From Methanobacteriota archaeon (GTDB lineage: Archaea; Methanobacteriota; Methanobacteria; Methanobacteriales; Methanobacteriaceae), in assembly GCA_023434825.1 (NCBI GenBank), contig JAEYSH010000005.1, forward strand, positions 1-17,037: DNA of 17,037 nucleotides, written 5' to 3'. This document shows, one piece after another, positions 1 to 7,761 of this stretch (position 1 is its first letter; every line of letters starts with the position of its first letter). The notes under the pieces were generated by a model. It worked only from the letters and a program-made list of their open reading frames with translations. It had not been told where the DNA came from and searched no databases. The position numbers and the translations under genes are program-made.

Positions 1-1123
1 AATAACCAATTGTCACGCCAAACCGTGCCGCCAGGGATAGTTTTTCATTCACTGTATCTGAATGATGCAGTTCGTCCTCTGACATATCCGAACGATCACT
101 CCATGTTTCACGAATCAAATGACGCCTGTTCGATGTTGCATAGATTAGTACGTTTTCAGGTTTTGCCTCCAGGCCGCCCTCCATAACTGCCTTCAAATAT
201 TTATAATCGATTTCAAATTCTTCAAATGACAAGTCATCCATATAAATGATAAAACGATAGTTTCTGTTTTTTATTGCGTCAATGACCTTTGGCAGTTCCT
301 TGAATTCATGTTTGTAGACCTCGATCATACGGAGACCACGGTTGTAATACTGATTTAATATTGCCTTTATGCTTGCAGATTTGCCAGTGCCTGCATCACC
401 ATAGAGTAAAACATTATTTGCCCTGCGCCCTTCAACAAACGCTTCTGTATTCTGTACCAGTTCTTTCTTTTGGGATTCATAACCAACTAAATCATCCAGC
501 AGCATATCACTGGTCGTCGTAATAGGACAAAGGATTCCAGATTTATCATCAGTTGAAATACGGAAAGCTTTATTCAGTCCCAATTTTCCAACACCATATG
601 TTTTGTAAAAACCTGTGATGATTTGATATAGTTCTGTGTCATATTTAGCCTTTTCAACAGCATGACTGAGTTGTTGAACCTTTTCACTTACGTCCTTGTT
701 AAAAATCTGTTCACTTTTCACGACGGCATTATAATTTGTGATAATTGTAAAGCAGTCGATATCCAGTTCCTTTTCTATCCTTGAAAAGTCATAATCAAAC
801 AATTTTTTGAAAATACAGAAGTCATTTCGGGCAAATTTATTTACGGTACCTTCATTAGCTCCAACTTTTTCAGAAACAAGTGTAAATGGGTTTTCAGTCA
901 TGGATAAAATGAAAGCCAGATAATTGTGCCACAGATTTTTATCAAACCCATAACGCGTTGAAATATCAAGCAAACGATTGATTTCAATATAAATATCTGA
1001 AATCATATCTTCCATCACATAACCGCCTGCCTCAAAATGCTGGCAGATATTAGATAATCTAAACAAGATGCTATCTTTGGGGATATTTTTGTAAATCACT
1101 AATTTGGATATCAAATGATGCAT
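1..1123 (-). CDS. DUF815-family AAA ATPase (C-terminus off the window)
   Basis: I translated this from the reverse strand: 374 codons stay open from an ATG at 1123 to the left edge, so the C-terminus is missing. An AGAGG SD lies about 9 nt upstream of the ATG. The first ~240 residues form an alpha-rich region with no motif I know. A Walker A motif (GDAGTGKS) follows at residues 242-249, and a Walker B-like IIYMDDL with the acidic pair at about D296/D297. The stretch after it (ATSNRRHLI...) matches the DUF815 (PF05673, COG2607) family of AAA ATPases, whose substrate is unknown. Those proteins are usually a little over 400 residues, so some 50 residues may be missing. The gene uses CTG leucine and CGN arginine codons often and is visibly richer in G+C than the genes to its right, which suggests transfer, perhaps from Firmicutes where the family is common. 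That origin is inference. Confidence 0.85.
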   Translation of the reverse strand, partial: MHHLISKLVIYKNIPKDSILFRLSNICQHFEAGGYVMEDMISDIYIEINRLLDISTRYGFDKNLWHNYLAFILSMTENPFTLVSEKVGANEGTVNKFARNDFCIFKKLFDYDFSRIEKELDIDCFTIITNYNAVVKSEQIFNKDVSEKVQQLSHAVEKAKYDTELYQIITGFYKTYGVGKLGLNKAFRISTDDKSGILCPITTTSDMLLDDLVGYESQKKELVQNTEAFVEGRRANNVLLYGDAGTGKSASIKAILNQYYNRGLRMIEVYKHEFKELPKVIDAIKNRNYRFIIYMDDLSFEEFEIDYKYLKAVMEGGLEAKPENVLIYATSNRRHLIRETWSDRSDMSEDELHHSDTVNEKLSLAARFGVTIGY

Positions 1124-1209
1124 TTTTCTTGCCTCTTAATTTGTATAAATTTTTTAGCCCCTAAAATGTCTTTATAATCAATTAAAGCGTATATTCTCTT
1201 AATCAGGGT

Positions 1210-2085
1210 TTATTGTAAAAATTTTAAACCACCATAATTTATTTTCGATATAATAACGTTATCAAGACTTGTATCTGGAGTTTTAGAAATAGCAAAAGCC
1301 GTATTTCCAAGCATAGCCATAGATGCACCTATTGTTTCTTCTTCAAGTATATTTATACAGTCCAAAACATCCTCACCCATTAACTTAGTTTCAAGAGCGA
1401 ATTTTTTTGATAATTTCATTAAATTTTCGGGGTTTGGTTCTTTAATAAGTCTTTGAAGCAAATCTCTTCCAATTGAGTTTATTCTTTCTTTATAAACAGG
1501 ATCTTCAATAATATCTGCAGTATTTATTTCTCCAAAATATTTAGAAATTACATAAAAGTCCTCATCTGGATCTAACAGTAATTTATCAGTTATTCCAATA
1601 CCTGGAGCTCCCTCCTTAAGTCTTAAAGCAATTCCACCAGTTAATGCTCCAATAACATCACCTAATCCGCTTTTCATTTCAAGTTCAGCCATATGGGCAA
1701 TTTGAGCTGCTTCATTATATGTTAATGGTAATTTAAGAGTTTTGGATATACAAAAAGCGGCTCCAAGTGCAAAAGAGGCAGAAGTTCCAAAACCAGCCCC
1801 AATAGGTACCTGAACATCATGGTTAACTATTATTTTTTTGTTATCTAAATTAAAATTCCTTTTAATTATTTCAATTGTTTTTTCAGTTATTGTAGCGTTT
1901 TTATAATCATATTTACCATTAATTTTAATTTTTATTCCTTCTCCATCAATTATTTTTGTTTTGGTTATGACCCCTTTATCCATAACAACTCCCGCTCCTC
2001 TGGAACCTTTTTTACGAGGATCATTATTATGAACTATTTCAAAAAAACCAGTTATATGTGATGGAACAAATACAGAACAATCCAT
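1210..2085 (-). CDS. Pantoate kinase (archaeal CoA biosynthesis, GHMP kinase fold)
   Basis: The enzyme phosphorylates (R)-pantoate with ATP to 4-phosphopantoate. This is the first step of the archaeal route to 4'-phosphopantothenate and CoA and replaces the bacterial PanC/PanK order; it acts in the cytosol. The 291-residue protein has the length and start of the archaeal family (COG1829): an N-terminal VPSHITGFFEI segment, the GSRGAG stretch at about 27-32, and the GHMP ATP-binding motif P-I-G-A-G-F-G-T-S-A-S at 94-104. A later Gly/Ala-rich TIGASMAMLGNTAF segment fits the third GHMP motif. The ATG at 2085 follows AAGGTG by about 6 nt, a good archaeal SD. It is the first gene leftward of a 555-bp divergent gap, and the DUF815 gene follows 86 bp downstream on the same strand. 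Its usual partner, phosphopantothenate synthetase, is not in the window. Confidence 0.92.
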   Translation of the reverse strand: MDCSVFVPSHITGFFEIVHNNDPRKKGSRGAGVVMDKGVITKTKIIDGEGIKIKINGKYDYKNATITEKTIEIIKRNFNLDNKKIIVNHDVQVPIGAGFGTSASFALGAAFCISKTLKLPLTYNEAAQIAHMAELEMKSGLGDVIGALTGGIALRLKEGAPGIGITDKLLLDPDEDFYVISKYFGEINTADIIEDPVYKERINSIGRDLLQRLIKEPNPENLMKLSKKFALETKLMGEDVLDCINILEEETIGASMAMLGNTAFAISKTPDTSLDNVIISKINYGGLKFLQ

Positions 2086-2640
2086 TTTTACACCTTTAAC
2101 AACTAAGAAATATTTAATTAATTATATTTTATCTTTATTTTGCAGCTTAAAATCTGAAAATTCACTTTTATAAATATAATCTCAAATTTATATAATCTAA
2201 TAAATTTCTAAATCTATTCAAAAATATTTATATTCAATATTATTTAGAATTAGAAAAATAATTAATTTTCCATTTTTAATTTTTAAAATAAACTTAAATT
2301 CCAAATTAAAAATTCAAATAAAAAATAACAATTTTATCTAAAATTATATATAAGTGTTATTACACACTATAATTATATTATATAATATTAAAAATCATGA
2401 TTTTTTCAGAAGACGAAATTTAAATAAGTATTATTAAATTTAGGGAAAATTCAGTTATCGTTTATCATGTATTAAAATTTAAAAATCATAGAAATCTATT
2501 TACATACAATAAATATGCTTAATGGTAAAAAAAGATGTGATAAATCCATAATTTTATTTATAAAAAGCCTATTAATTGAAAAAATTTTAAAGAGGTTATA
2601 TAGCTAATTAAATCATTATAATATTTTCATTCCAAAAAGA
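2086..2640. other. Long AT-rich divergent intergenic region
   Basis: This 555-bp gap lies between divergent pantoate kinase and response-regulator genes and must hold both promoters. I see no convincing ORF, tRNA or conserved RNA fold. Several TATA-like stretches occur, for example at 2343-2353 and 2596-2603. The latter lies about 50 nt before the preferred receiver start at 2650. Small symmetries are AGTGT-6 nt-ACACT at 2353-2368 and a perfect palindrome at 2390-2405. A 30-codon ATG ORF at 2515 has no SD and I do not call it. Confidence 0.6.
2390..2405. repeat. Perfect 16-bp palindrome AAAAATCATGATTTTT
   Basis: The sequence equals its own reverse complement over 16 bp and is followed by one more T, giving T6 on the plus strand. 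It could be an operator or an oligo-T terminator working in either direction. Palindromes of this length can arise by chance in DNA this rich in A+T. Confidence 0.4.
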
Positions 2641-2649
2641 GTGATTATT

Positions 2650-3078
2650 GTGGTTTTAAATTCAGTTAACGTTTTGCTGGTTGAAGATAATCCTGCTGAT
2701 ACACATCTAATTATCGATTATTTTAAGGATGATAAAAGTAATTTCAAAATTGATTGTGTTGCTGATGGTGCGCAGGCATTAGAATATTTAAACCAAAAAG
2801 GAGCATATAAAAATGTTTCCATTCCAGATATTATTATTTTAGACATGAACTTACCTAAAATCGAAGGAATGGAAGTTTTAAAGATAATTAAAGCTGATGA
2901 TAATTTAAATAAAGTCCCAGTTATTATTTTTGGAACTTCTAATGATCCTATTGAAATTAAAAAAGCTTATAAAAATCATGCTAATTGTTATATTGTTAAA
3001 CCTTTGAATTTAGACAAGTTAGAACATAAACTAGAATGCATTAAACAATTCTGGCTTAATATAGTCACTATACCCTAA
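2650..3078 (+). CDS. Stand-alone response-regulator receiver protein (Rcp1-like)
   Basis: This is a single receiver domain with no output domain, of the Rcp1-like kind that takes phosphate from a histidine kinase. The start VNVLLVEDNPADTHLI is typical of that group. Counting from the GTG at 2650 (142 residues), the acidic pair is E12/D13, the phospho-acceptor is D65 in the LDMNLP motif, the switch Thr/Ser is T96/S97 in FGTSND, and the conserved Lys is K117 in VKPLN. All catalytic residues are present. An earlier GTG at 2641 is possible, but the GAGTGAT that contains it looks like the SD of the GTG at 2650. No histidine kinase is encoded nearby, so its partner is elsewhere. Methanobacteria carry many PAS-histidine kinases with orphan receivers, and this probably belongs to one of those circuits. 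A T-rich stretch at about 3122-3133 may end the transcript. Confidence 0.9.
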   Translation: MVLNSVNVLLVEDNPADTHLIIDYFKDDKSNFKIDCVADGAQALEYLNQKGAYKNVSIPDIIILDMNLPKIEGMEVLKIIKADDNLNKVPVIIFGTSNDPIEIKKAYKNHANCYIVKPLNLDKLEHKLECIKQFWLNIVTIP

Positions 3079-3220
3079 TTCACTAAATTCTAAAGAAATC
3101 ATACTTAATAATTAATTGATAATTTTCTTTTTATATAACTTTATATCCATAATAATAAAGATTAATAATTAGAATTTCAAATTTCTATTAATGTATAAAT
3201 TATATTCTTTTGATAATTAT

Positions 3221-3237
3221 AGGAGGGATTTTTTATA
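3221..3237 (+). promoter_or_regulatory. Strong SD pointing at an AUA start codon
   Basis: AGGAGG at 3221-3226 is the best SD core in this part of the window. Eight nt later, at 3235, comes ATA in frame with the PHP gene. There is no ATG, GTG or TTG in frame between the in-frame stop at 3220-3222 and the ATG at 3259, which lies too far from the SD. Confidence 0.6.
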
Positions 3238-3900
3238 AATAAAAGAATTGATCTTCATATGCACAGTATATTCAGTGATGGGGAGCTTTTACCTTCTGAA
3301 ATTGCAAGGAGAGCAAGTGTACTAAACCATGAAGCAATAGCAATTACTGATCATGTTGATGCATCTAATATTGACTGCGTTAGGAAAATCAGAGATGTAG
3401 TTTTAGATATAAAAGATAACTGGGACATAACTGTTATTCCTGGAGCAGAAATTACCCATGCACCATCAGAAATTATTGGAAAGCTTGCAAGTAAAGCAAG
3501 AAAATTGGGAGCAGAAATTGTAGTTGTCCACGGAGAAACACTTGTTGAACCAGTAGTAGAAGGAACAAATTGGAGTGCAGTAAATTGCCCTGAAGTGGAT
3601 ATATTAGCGCATCCAGGTCTTATAACACATGAAGAAGCTGAAATAGCTAAAGAAAATAATGTTGCAATTGAAATAAGTGCAAGAAAAGGGCACAGTCTTT
3701 CAAATGGCCATGTAGCTAAAGTAACACTTGAAGTCGGAGCAAATCTCGTTTTAGATACAGATACACATTCACCGGATGATATTATAACTTACGAAAAAGC
3801 AGAAAAAATAGCATTAGGTGCTGGAATACCTGAAGAAGAAATCTCATCTATTTTAAGAGATAATCCTGTTGAAATCTTAAGGAAAAAAGATATACTTTAA
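3235..3900 (+). CDS. PHP-domain metal-dependent phosphoesterase (histidinol-phosphatase-like)
   Basis: This belongs to the PHP superfamily (COG1387-like), whose members hydrolyse phosphate esters with two or three metal ions. The substrate is unknown; histidinol phosphate is only the family's namesake. Counting from the ATA at 3235 (221 residues), the metal ligands are the H8-x-H10 motif in DLHMHS, D39/H40 in ITDH, E72 in GAEITH, H99 in VVHGE, H126 in LAHPG, and D176/H178 in DTDTHSPDD, so the active site is complete. The first standard ATG (3259) would remove H8 and most of the first strand, so I reject it. In-frame codons from the upstream stop are GAG GGA TTT TTT ATA AAT AAA AGA ATT GAT CTT CAT, so initiation must use ATA (best) or ATT unless the base call is wrong. 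The gene converges on the phosphodiesterase gene, 8 bp apart. Confidence 0.88.
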   Translation: MNKRIDLHMHSIFSDGELLPSEIARRASVLNHEAIAITDHVDASNIDCVRKIRDVVLDIKDNWDITVIPGAEITHAPSEIIGKLASKARKLGAEIVVVHGETLVEPVVEGTNWSAVNCPEVDILAHPGLITHEEAEIAKENNVAIEISARKGHSLSNGHVAKVTLEVGANLVLDTDTHSPDDIITYEKAEKIALGAGIPEEEISSILRDNPVEILRKKDIL

Positions 3901-3908
3901 TTATTTTT

Positions 3909-4565
3909 TTATCTTTTAATCAATTTGTTAGTCACAATTCCATCGACACCCATTTTAGCGAATTTTTTAAATATCTGAGGATCATCAATTGCCCAAGGAT
4001 ATACAGTTAAACCCTCTTTTTTTGCATCTTTAACCAATTTTTCGGTCATGTATCTGTAACTTGGAAAAATTACATTAGCACCTGCATCACGAGCCAACTG
4101 ACCAATATTAACCGGTTCTCCAACAAAAATTATTCCTTTATCAATTAAATTAGATTTACTGATATTTTTCACAGCTTTATGGTAAAATGATGTTAAAATA
4201 ACGTTTTTGAGGTTAATTTTTTCAATTTCAGCCATTATAAGATTTTCTGTTCCGGGTTCTTTAATCTCCACAACAAGACCAACTTTATTTTTAGTAAACT
4301 CTAATACTTCTTTAAGAGTTGGAACCTTTTCAACATGAGATGCATCTAATTCTTTAATTTCTTTAAGCGTTAAATCTTTTATTAACCCTTTTCCATTGGT
4401 AGTTCTCTTAACATCTGCATCATGCATTATTATAAGCTCTTTATCTTTAGTTAAACGGACATCAACTTCAACAAAATCTGCACCCATTTCTACTGCTCTT
4501 TTATAAGCTCTTAATGTATTTTCAGGCTCAAAATAAGATGCACCTCTATGTGCTACAATTTTCAT
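3909..4565 (-). CDS. Glycerophosphodiester phosphodiesterase family protein
   Basis: GDPD enzymes hydrolyse glycerophosphodiesters, products of lipid turnover, to an alcohol and glycerol phosphate. In an archaeon with ether lipids the true substrate is uncertain. The 218-residue protein has the canonical N-terminal signature: H-R-G-A near residue 6, PENT near 15, E-V-D-V near 36, and HDADVKRTTNG at about 48, holding the second catalytic His. Later family motifs are VVEIKEPG and, near the end, YPWAIDDP and GVDGIVTNKL. The size fits a single-domain cytosolic enzyme, and I see no signal peptide. The ATG at 4565 is preferred over the preceding TTG because GGAGG (4573-4577 on the complement) lies 7 nt from it. 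It is tail-to-tail with the PHP gene, with a T-rich spacer on both strands. Confidence 0.92.
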   Translation of the reverse strand: MKIVAHRGASYFEPENTLRAYKRAVEMGADFVEVDVRLTKDKELIIMHDADVKRTTNGKGLIKDLTLKEIKELDASHVEKVPTLKEVLEFTKNKVGLVVEIKEPGTENLIMAEIEKINLKNVILTSFYHKAVKNISKSNLIDKGIIFVGEPVNIGQLARDAGANVIFPSYRYMTEKLVKDAKKEGLTVYPWAIDDPQIFKKFAKMGVDGIVTNKLIKR

Positions 4566-4792
4566 CAAATTTCCTCCATGTTAAATTATATATAACTAAG
4601 TATTAGACACTTATTATTTTTAATTAAAAGCTTTATTAGAGGTTATCTGGCTAAAATAATTGCATAAGCTTATTAAACTCGAAAAATTATTTTTTAAAAT
4701 AATTTTCTTTTAATTATCTAATTTTACAATAATATAAAAATATAATAATAAAAATAAATATAAATAATAAAAAATTAGGGGGTTATAATCTA

Positions 4793-4948
4793 ATGAATGA
4801 CAAAATATTGGGAATAGCTTATATTATAGTTGCAATATTGATAATGATAGTCTGGTTTGTTGCAAACTGGTTCTTTGCCTACTTAATTTGGATAATAGCA
4901 GTTGTTTTACTGATTCTTGGAATTTATCTGCTCTTATTGAAAAAATAA
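4793..4948 (+). CDS. Small two-helix membrane protein, 51 residues
   Basis: I found this by reading the gap. An ATG at 4793 follows AGGGGG (4777-4782) by about 10 nt and opens 51 codons. The product starts MNDKILGIAY, has hydrophobic segments at about 6-26 and 29-48 separated by a short Ala-Asn-Trp turn, and ends in Lys-Lys. It should be a helical hairpin with both ends on the same side, probably the cytosol. I recognise no family. The hydrophobic layout, the SD and the unbroken frame make it more likely real than chance. It stands alone, divergent from the phosphodiesterase gene (224-bp AT-rich gap) and converging on the large membrane phosphatase 14 bp away. Confidence 0.65.
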   Translation: MNDKILGIAYIIVAILIMIVWFVANWFFAYLIWIIAVVLLILGIYLLLLKK

Positions 4949-4962
4949 GTGGTTTCAATACT

Positions 4963-6993
4963 TTATAATCCCATTTTTTTTATTTCAGATTTAAAAGTAT
5001 TATAAACATTTTCTGCACCTATAAGATTATCTCCAAGATCCCATTCTTTAGGGTGCAATATGAAAGGATAAGATTGTTCCCCACCTATACCACCATGACT
5101 GCCTACTAATTCTTCAAAAGCTGCTACTTCATTCTTATTAGAGTCATATAAACTCATTACAAGTATATCTGGAGTATATTTGAAACCATTAGTTCTTTTA
5201 ATATGTTCAGCAGCATTTTCACCAAAATTAGAAAGAGGATTTTCTCCCTCAATTCTATCATCATCTAAATAGTATGTTCCATTATTACCAATTACCAAGG
5301 GGCCATGTACATCAGAATTAACAAGAATAAATCCAATTCCTTCATGTTTGGCTAATCCTGGTATTAAATCAGGATATATAAGGCTTATTATCTCAAAACT
5401 AAGTCTTTCTGTATGATCTGTTAAATAAACCATACCTAAATTCCCAGAAGCCAATACAATAACATTTGCATCTTTTTCATCGATTTTTTTAGGCTTTAAA
5501 TTTACATTGTATTTTTGTATATATTCATTAACATCTTCCGTCTTTTCATCAAAATAATCCTTAATTATATCCCTCGGCGCTGTAAAAGCAGCCCCAAAGT
5601 GATCTCCAGTAGTGGGAGACATATCAGCATATATTTGGGCATCAGCAGGTAAAAGCTCCTTAACAAGATCTTCCAGTGTTTTTCCATAACGCTGCTTAAA
5701 TGTTGCACCATTTGTTTGGCCATGATCTGAATGTATTACCAGATGATAGGGGCGATAACCTAAATGAGTTGCCATTTCTACCCTATGAAACTGCTTATCA
5801 AGGCTTCTTAGAGCTGAAAATGCATCATTATCTCTTACGCCTGAGTGATGGGCAATTTCATCATACCCAAGATAAGTGACATATGAAACATCGACATGAC
5901 CCTTTAAAACATCACCAATTAAAGCTAAAGTTGTTATTTCACGTAAAAATACATTAGCACCAGCCCTTACAAATGGATAAGTGATGCCGCGCCTTATTCG
6001 TGGCTTAATATTTTTTAATCTGTGTGTTAGCTGTGAAATATAATCTAAAATAGCGTCCCAGAAAAATAAGCATATAATTCTACTAAAATTAGATGGATTG
6101 GAAAATACATAACGCCATGCGCCGCTGTAAAATCTTCCTATATTCTTTAATTGACTGAAAGTGAACATGACATCTTCAGCATCCCCTGAAAATAGATTAG
6201 AACGGCTTGCACCATTAATTGAAAGAAGACCGTTACCATTAGAAACACGTTTTTCAACTATGGGTGCATCGCTTAAACCAGTTGAAACCATTAATTTATT
6301 GTTATTTTCCTTTTCGACCCATCTAAAAGCCACTATATCTTCGTTATTTCCATGTAAAATGCCTGCCTGGCTTGCACCAGTCTGGCTTGAGAGATCTGTT
6401 TCCCATCCAGTAACTTTATGACTGCCTTCATCAATCCATCTTTTAAGAGTGGGCATGTATCCTTTTTCCATTGCTTCATTGAGAATATTTTCGGCAAGAC
6501 CATCAATTTCCATGAAAATAATTCCCGGTTTATCTGTAACCTTATTTTTGTCCACTTTCTTAACTGAATCTCTTATACCCCTATACCACATTGCATCATC
6601 ATCAAGAGTAGCAAGAGAATTTAATAAAGTAGAAATTGCAGTCATTGCTAATGGAGTTAAGATAAGTGCTGCTCCTTCAATTGTTATTCCCGGAACAAAG
6701 TCACTGGCTATCCATATTAAAAAACCATTAACTATTAAAGCTCCTATTCCAACAGTAAGAACCATAAATGGAAGTAAAACACGTGATAAAAGTGGCCAAA
6801 ATAGAGAATTTAAAATACCCACAACTGCAGCAGCTATAAAAGCAGTTTCCCAAGCATCTATGTATAACCCAACATTAACACTTGCTATAATTATGAAACC
6901 TAAAGAAGAACCAACCCATAGAACTATAGTACGCCACAACCAGTAAAACCTTGATCTATGGTATTTTTCGTCATAATCTTCCATATTCACCAT
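4963..6993 (-). CDS. Membrane-anchored alkaline-phosphatase-superfamily protein with holin-4-like N-terminus
   Basis: This 676-residue protein has two parts. Residues 18-130 carry four hydrophobic segments arranged like the Phage_holin_4_2 family (PF04020), despite the name a common non-phage membrane domain. After a linker, residues 157 to about 650 form an alkaline-phosphatase/nucleotide-pyrophosphatase-like domain. Visible metal and nucleophile positions are D164 (MEIDG), the T/S cluster 202-208 (SSQTGAS), D378 and H382 (GYDEIAHHSG), D423/H424 (HSDHGQ) and H633 (GSHGG), so it looks active. It probably cleaves a phosphomono- or diester near the membrane; the substrate is unknown and the catalytic side depends on an unproved topology. 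The ATG at 6993 follows AGTGAT by 5 nt. The gene appears to be monocistronic, tail-to-tail with the 51-residue membrane protein. Confidence 0.88.
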   Translation of the reverse strand: MVNMEDYDEKYHRSRFYWLWRTIVLWVGSSLGFIIIASVNVGLYIDAWETAFIAAAVVGILNSLFWPLLSRVLLPFMVLTVGIGALIVNGFLIWIASDFVPGITIEGAALILTPLAMTAISTLLNSLATLDDDAMWYRGIRDSVKKVDKNKVTDKPGIIFMEIDGLAENILNEAMEKGYMPTLKRWIDEGSHKVTGWETDLSSQTGASQAGILHGNNEDIVAFRWVEKENNNKLMVSTGLSDAPIVEKRVSNGNGLLSINGASRSNLFSGDAEDVMFTFSQLKNIGRFYSGAWRYVFSNPSNFSRIICLFFWDAILDYISQLTHRLKNIKPRIRRGITYPFVRAGANVFLREITTLALIGDVLKGHVDVSYVTYLGYDEIAHHSGVRDNDAFSALRSLDKQFHRVEMATHLGYRPYHLVIHSDHGQTNGATFKQRYGKTLEDLVKELLPADAQIYADMSPTTGDHFGAAFTAPRDIIKDYFDEKTEDVNEYIQKYNVNLKPKKIDEKDANVIVLASGNLGMVYLTDHTERLSFEIISLIYPDLIPGLAKHEGIGFILVNSDVHGPLVIGNNGTYYLDDDRIEGENPLSNFGENAAEHIKRTNGFKYTPDILVMSLYDSNKNEVAAFEELVGSHGGIGGEQSYPFILHPKEWDLGDNLIGAENVYNTFKSEIKKMGL

Positions 6994-7052
6994 TTATATC
7001 ACTAGCGGCTTTATTTAATTATTTAATAATATAACTTAGGATATATTAATTT

Positions 7053-7727
7053 TTAATGAATTACTTTATATTCCAGTATCAAATCGTGACCTAATGTATA
7101 ATTTTTGATTAATTCTAATTTGATTGCATCATTCATCTGGCCAATACCTTCACCATCAACAAGTGTCTTTGATTTAACTCCTCCCGCAATCATAGGAGCC
7201 ACACATACCCTAACTTCATCAACTAAATCATTTTCAAGCATTGAATAGTTCAGCGTTGATCCCCCTTCAAGCATCAAACTATTTATACCTTTTTTAGAAA
7301 GCTCGTTCATCAAAAATTTAAGATCAACCCTTTCATTACCACATTTTAAAACTACAACTTTCTTTTCTAATTCTTTTATCTTCCCTGCATCTGCATTTTC
7401 AGTTACTGCAATTATTGTAGGAGCATCCTTATTAAGGACTCTAAAATTCAATGGAGTTCTTGCATTACTATCAACTATGATCCTTACAGGATTATCTTCA
7501 GGATTTGCATCAATTTTATGCACTGTAAGTCTTGGATCATCTACAAGGAGTGTATTTATGCCAACCATTATGGCATCCATTTCCTTTCGGAGTTTATGGA
7601 CCCGGACTAAATCATCTTTGCCTGAAATTTCGGAACTGCCCGTTTTAGTAGCTATCTTTCCATCCAGAGTCATTGCTGCGTTTAATATGACATAAGGTTT
7701 CAAATTATCACTCAGGTTAAATTTCAT
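7053..7727 (-). CDS. arfC: 2,5-diamino-6-ribosylamino-pyrimidinone 5'-phosphate reductase (ArfC / RibD C-terminal type)
   Basis: The enzyme reduces the ribosyl side chain of the GTP-derived diaminopyrimidine to the ribitylamino form with NAD(P)H, early in archaeal riboflavin and F420 synthesis. In archaea and fungi reduction comes before deamination. The 224-residue protein is the stand-alone reductase with no deaminase domain. Visible family motifs are AAMTLDGKIAT (17-27), VGINTLLVDDPRLTVH (55-70), VRIIVDSNARTP (81-92) and LEGGSTLN (153-160), which with the dihydrofolate-reductase-like fold build the NADPH and substrate sites. I see no SD before the ATG at 7727 (upstream is TTATTTATTGTTAA), so it may be leaderless. 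It lies 34 bp downstream of the secreted-protein gene on the same strand, but the functions do not obviously match. Confidence 0.9.
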   Translation of the reverse strand: MKFNLSDNLKPYVILNAAMTLDGKIATKTGSSEISGKDDLVRVHKLRKEMDAIMVGINTLLVDDPRLTVHKIDANPEDNPVRIIVDSNARTPLNFRVLNKDAPTIIAVTENADAGKIKELEKKVVVLKCGNERVDLKFLMNELSKKGINSLMLEGGSTLNYSMLENDLVDEVRVCVAPMIAGGVKSKTLVDGEGIGQMNDAIKLELIKNYTLGHDLILEYKVIH

Positions 7728-7761
7728 TTAACAATAAATAAAAAGAATAATGTTAAAATAA

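Noticed and set aside
2515..2607. 30-codon ATG frame in the gap before the receiver gene
   Set aside because: No SD, low complexity and no hydrophobic or domain pattern.
2641..2649. GTG at 2641 as start of the receiver gene
   Set aside because: The bases GAGTGAT around it look like the SD of the GTG at 2650, and the three extra residues add nothing to the domain.
6161..6946. Two plus-strand open frames (6161-6421 and 6449-6946)
   Set aside because: Both are antisense to the membrane phosphatase gene, whose motifs and frame are clear. They look like shadow frames with no family resemblance.
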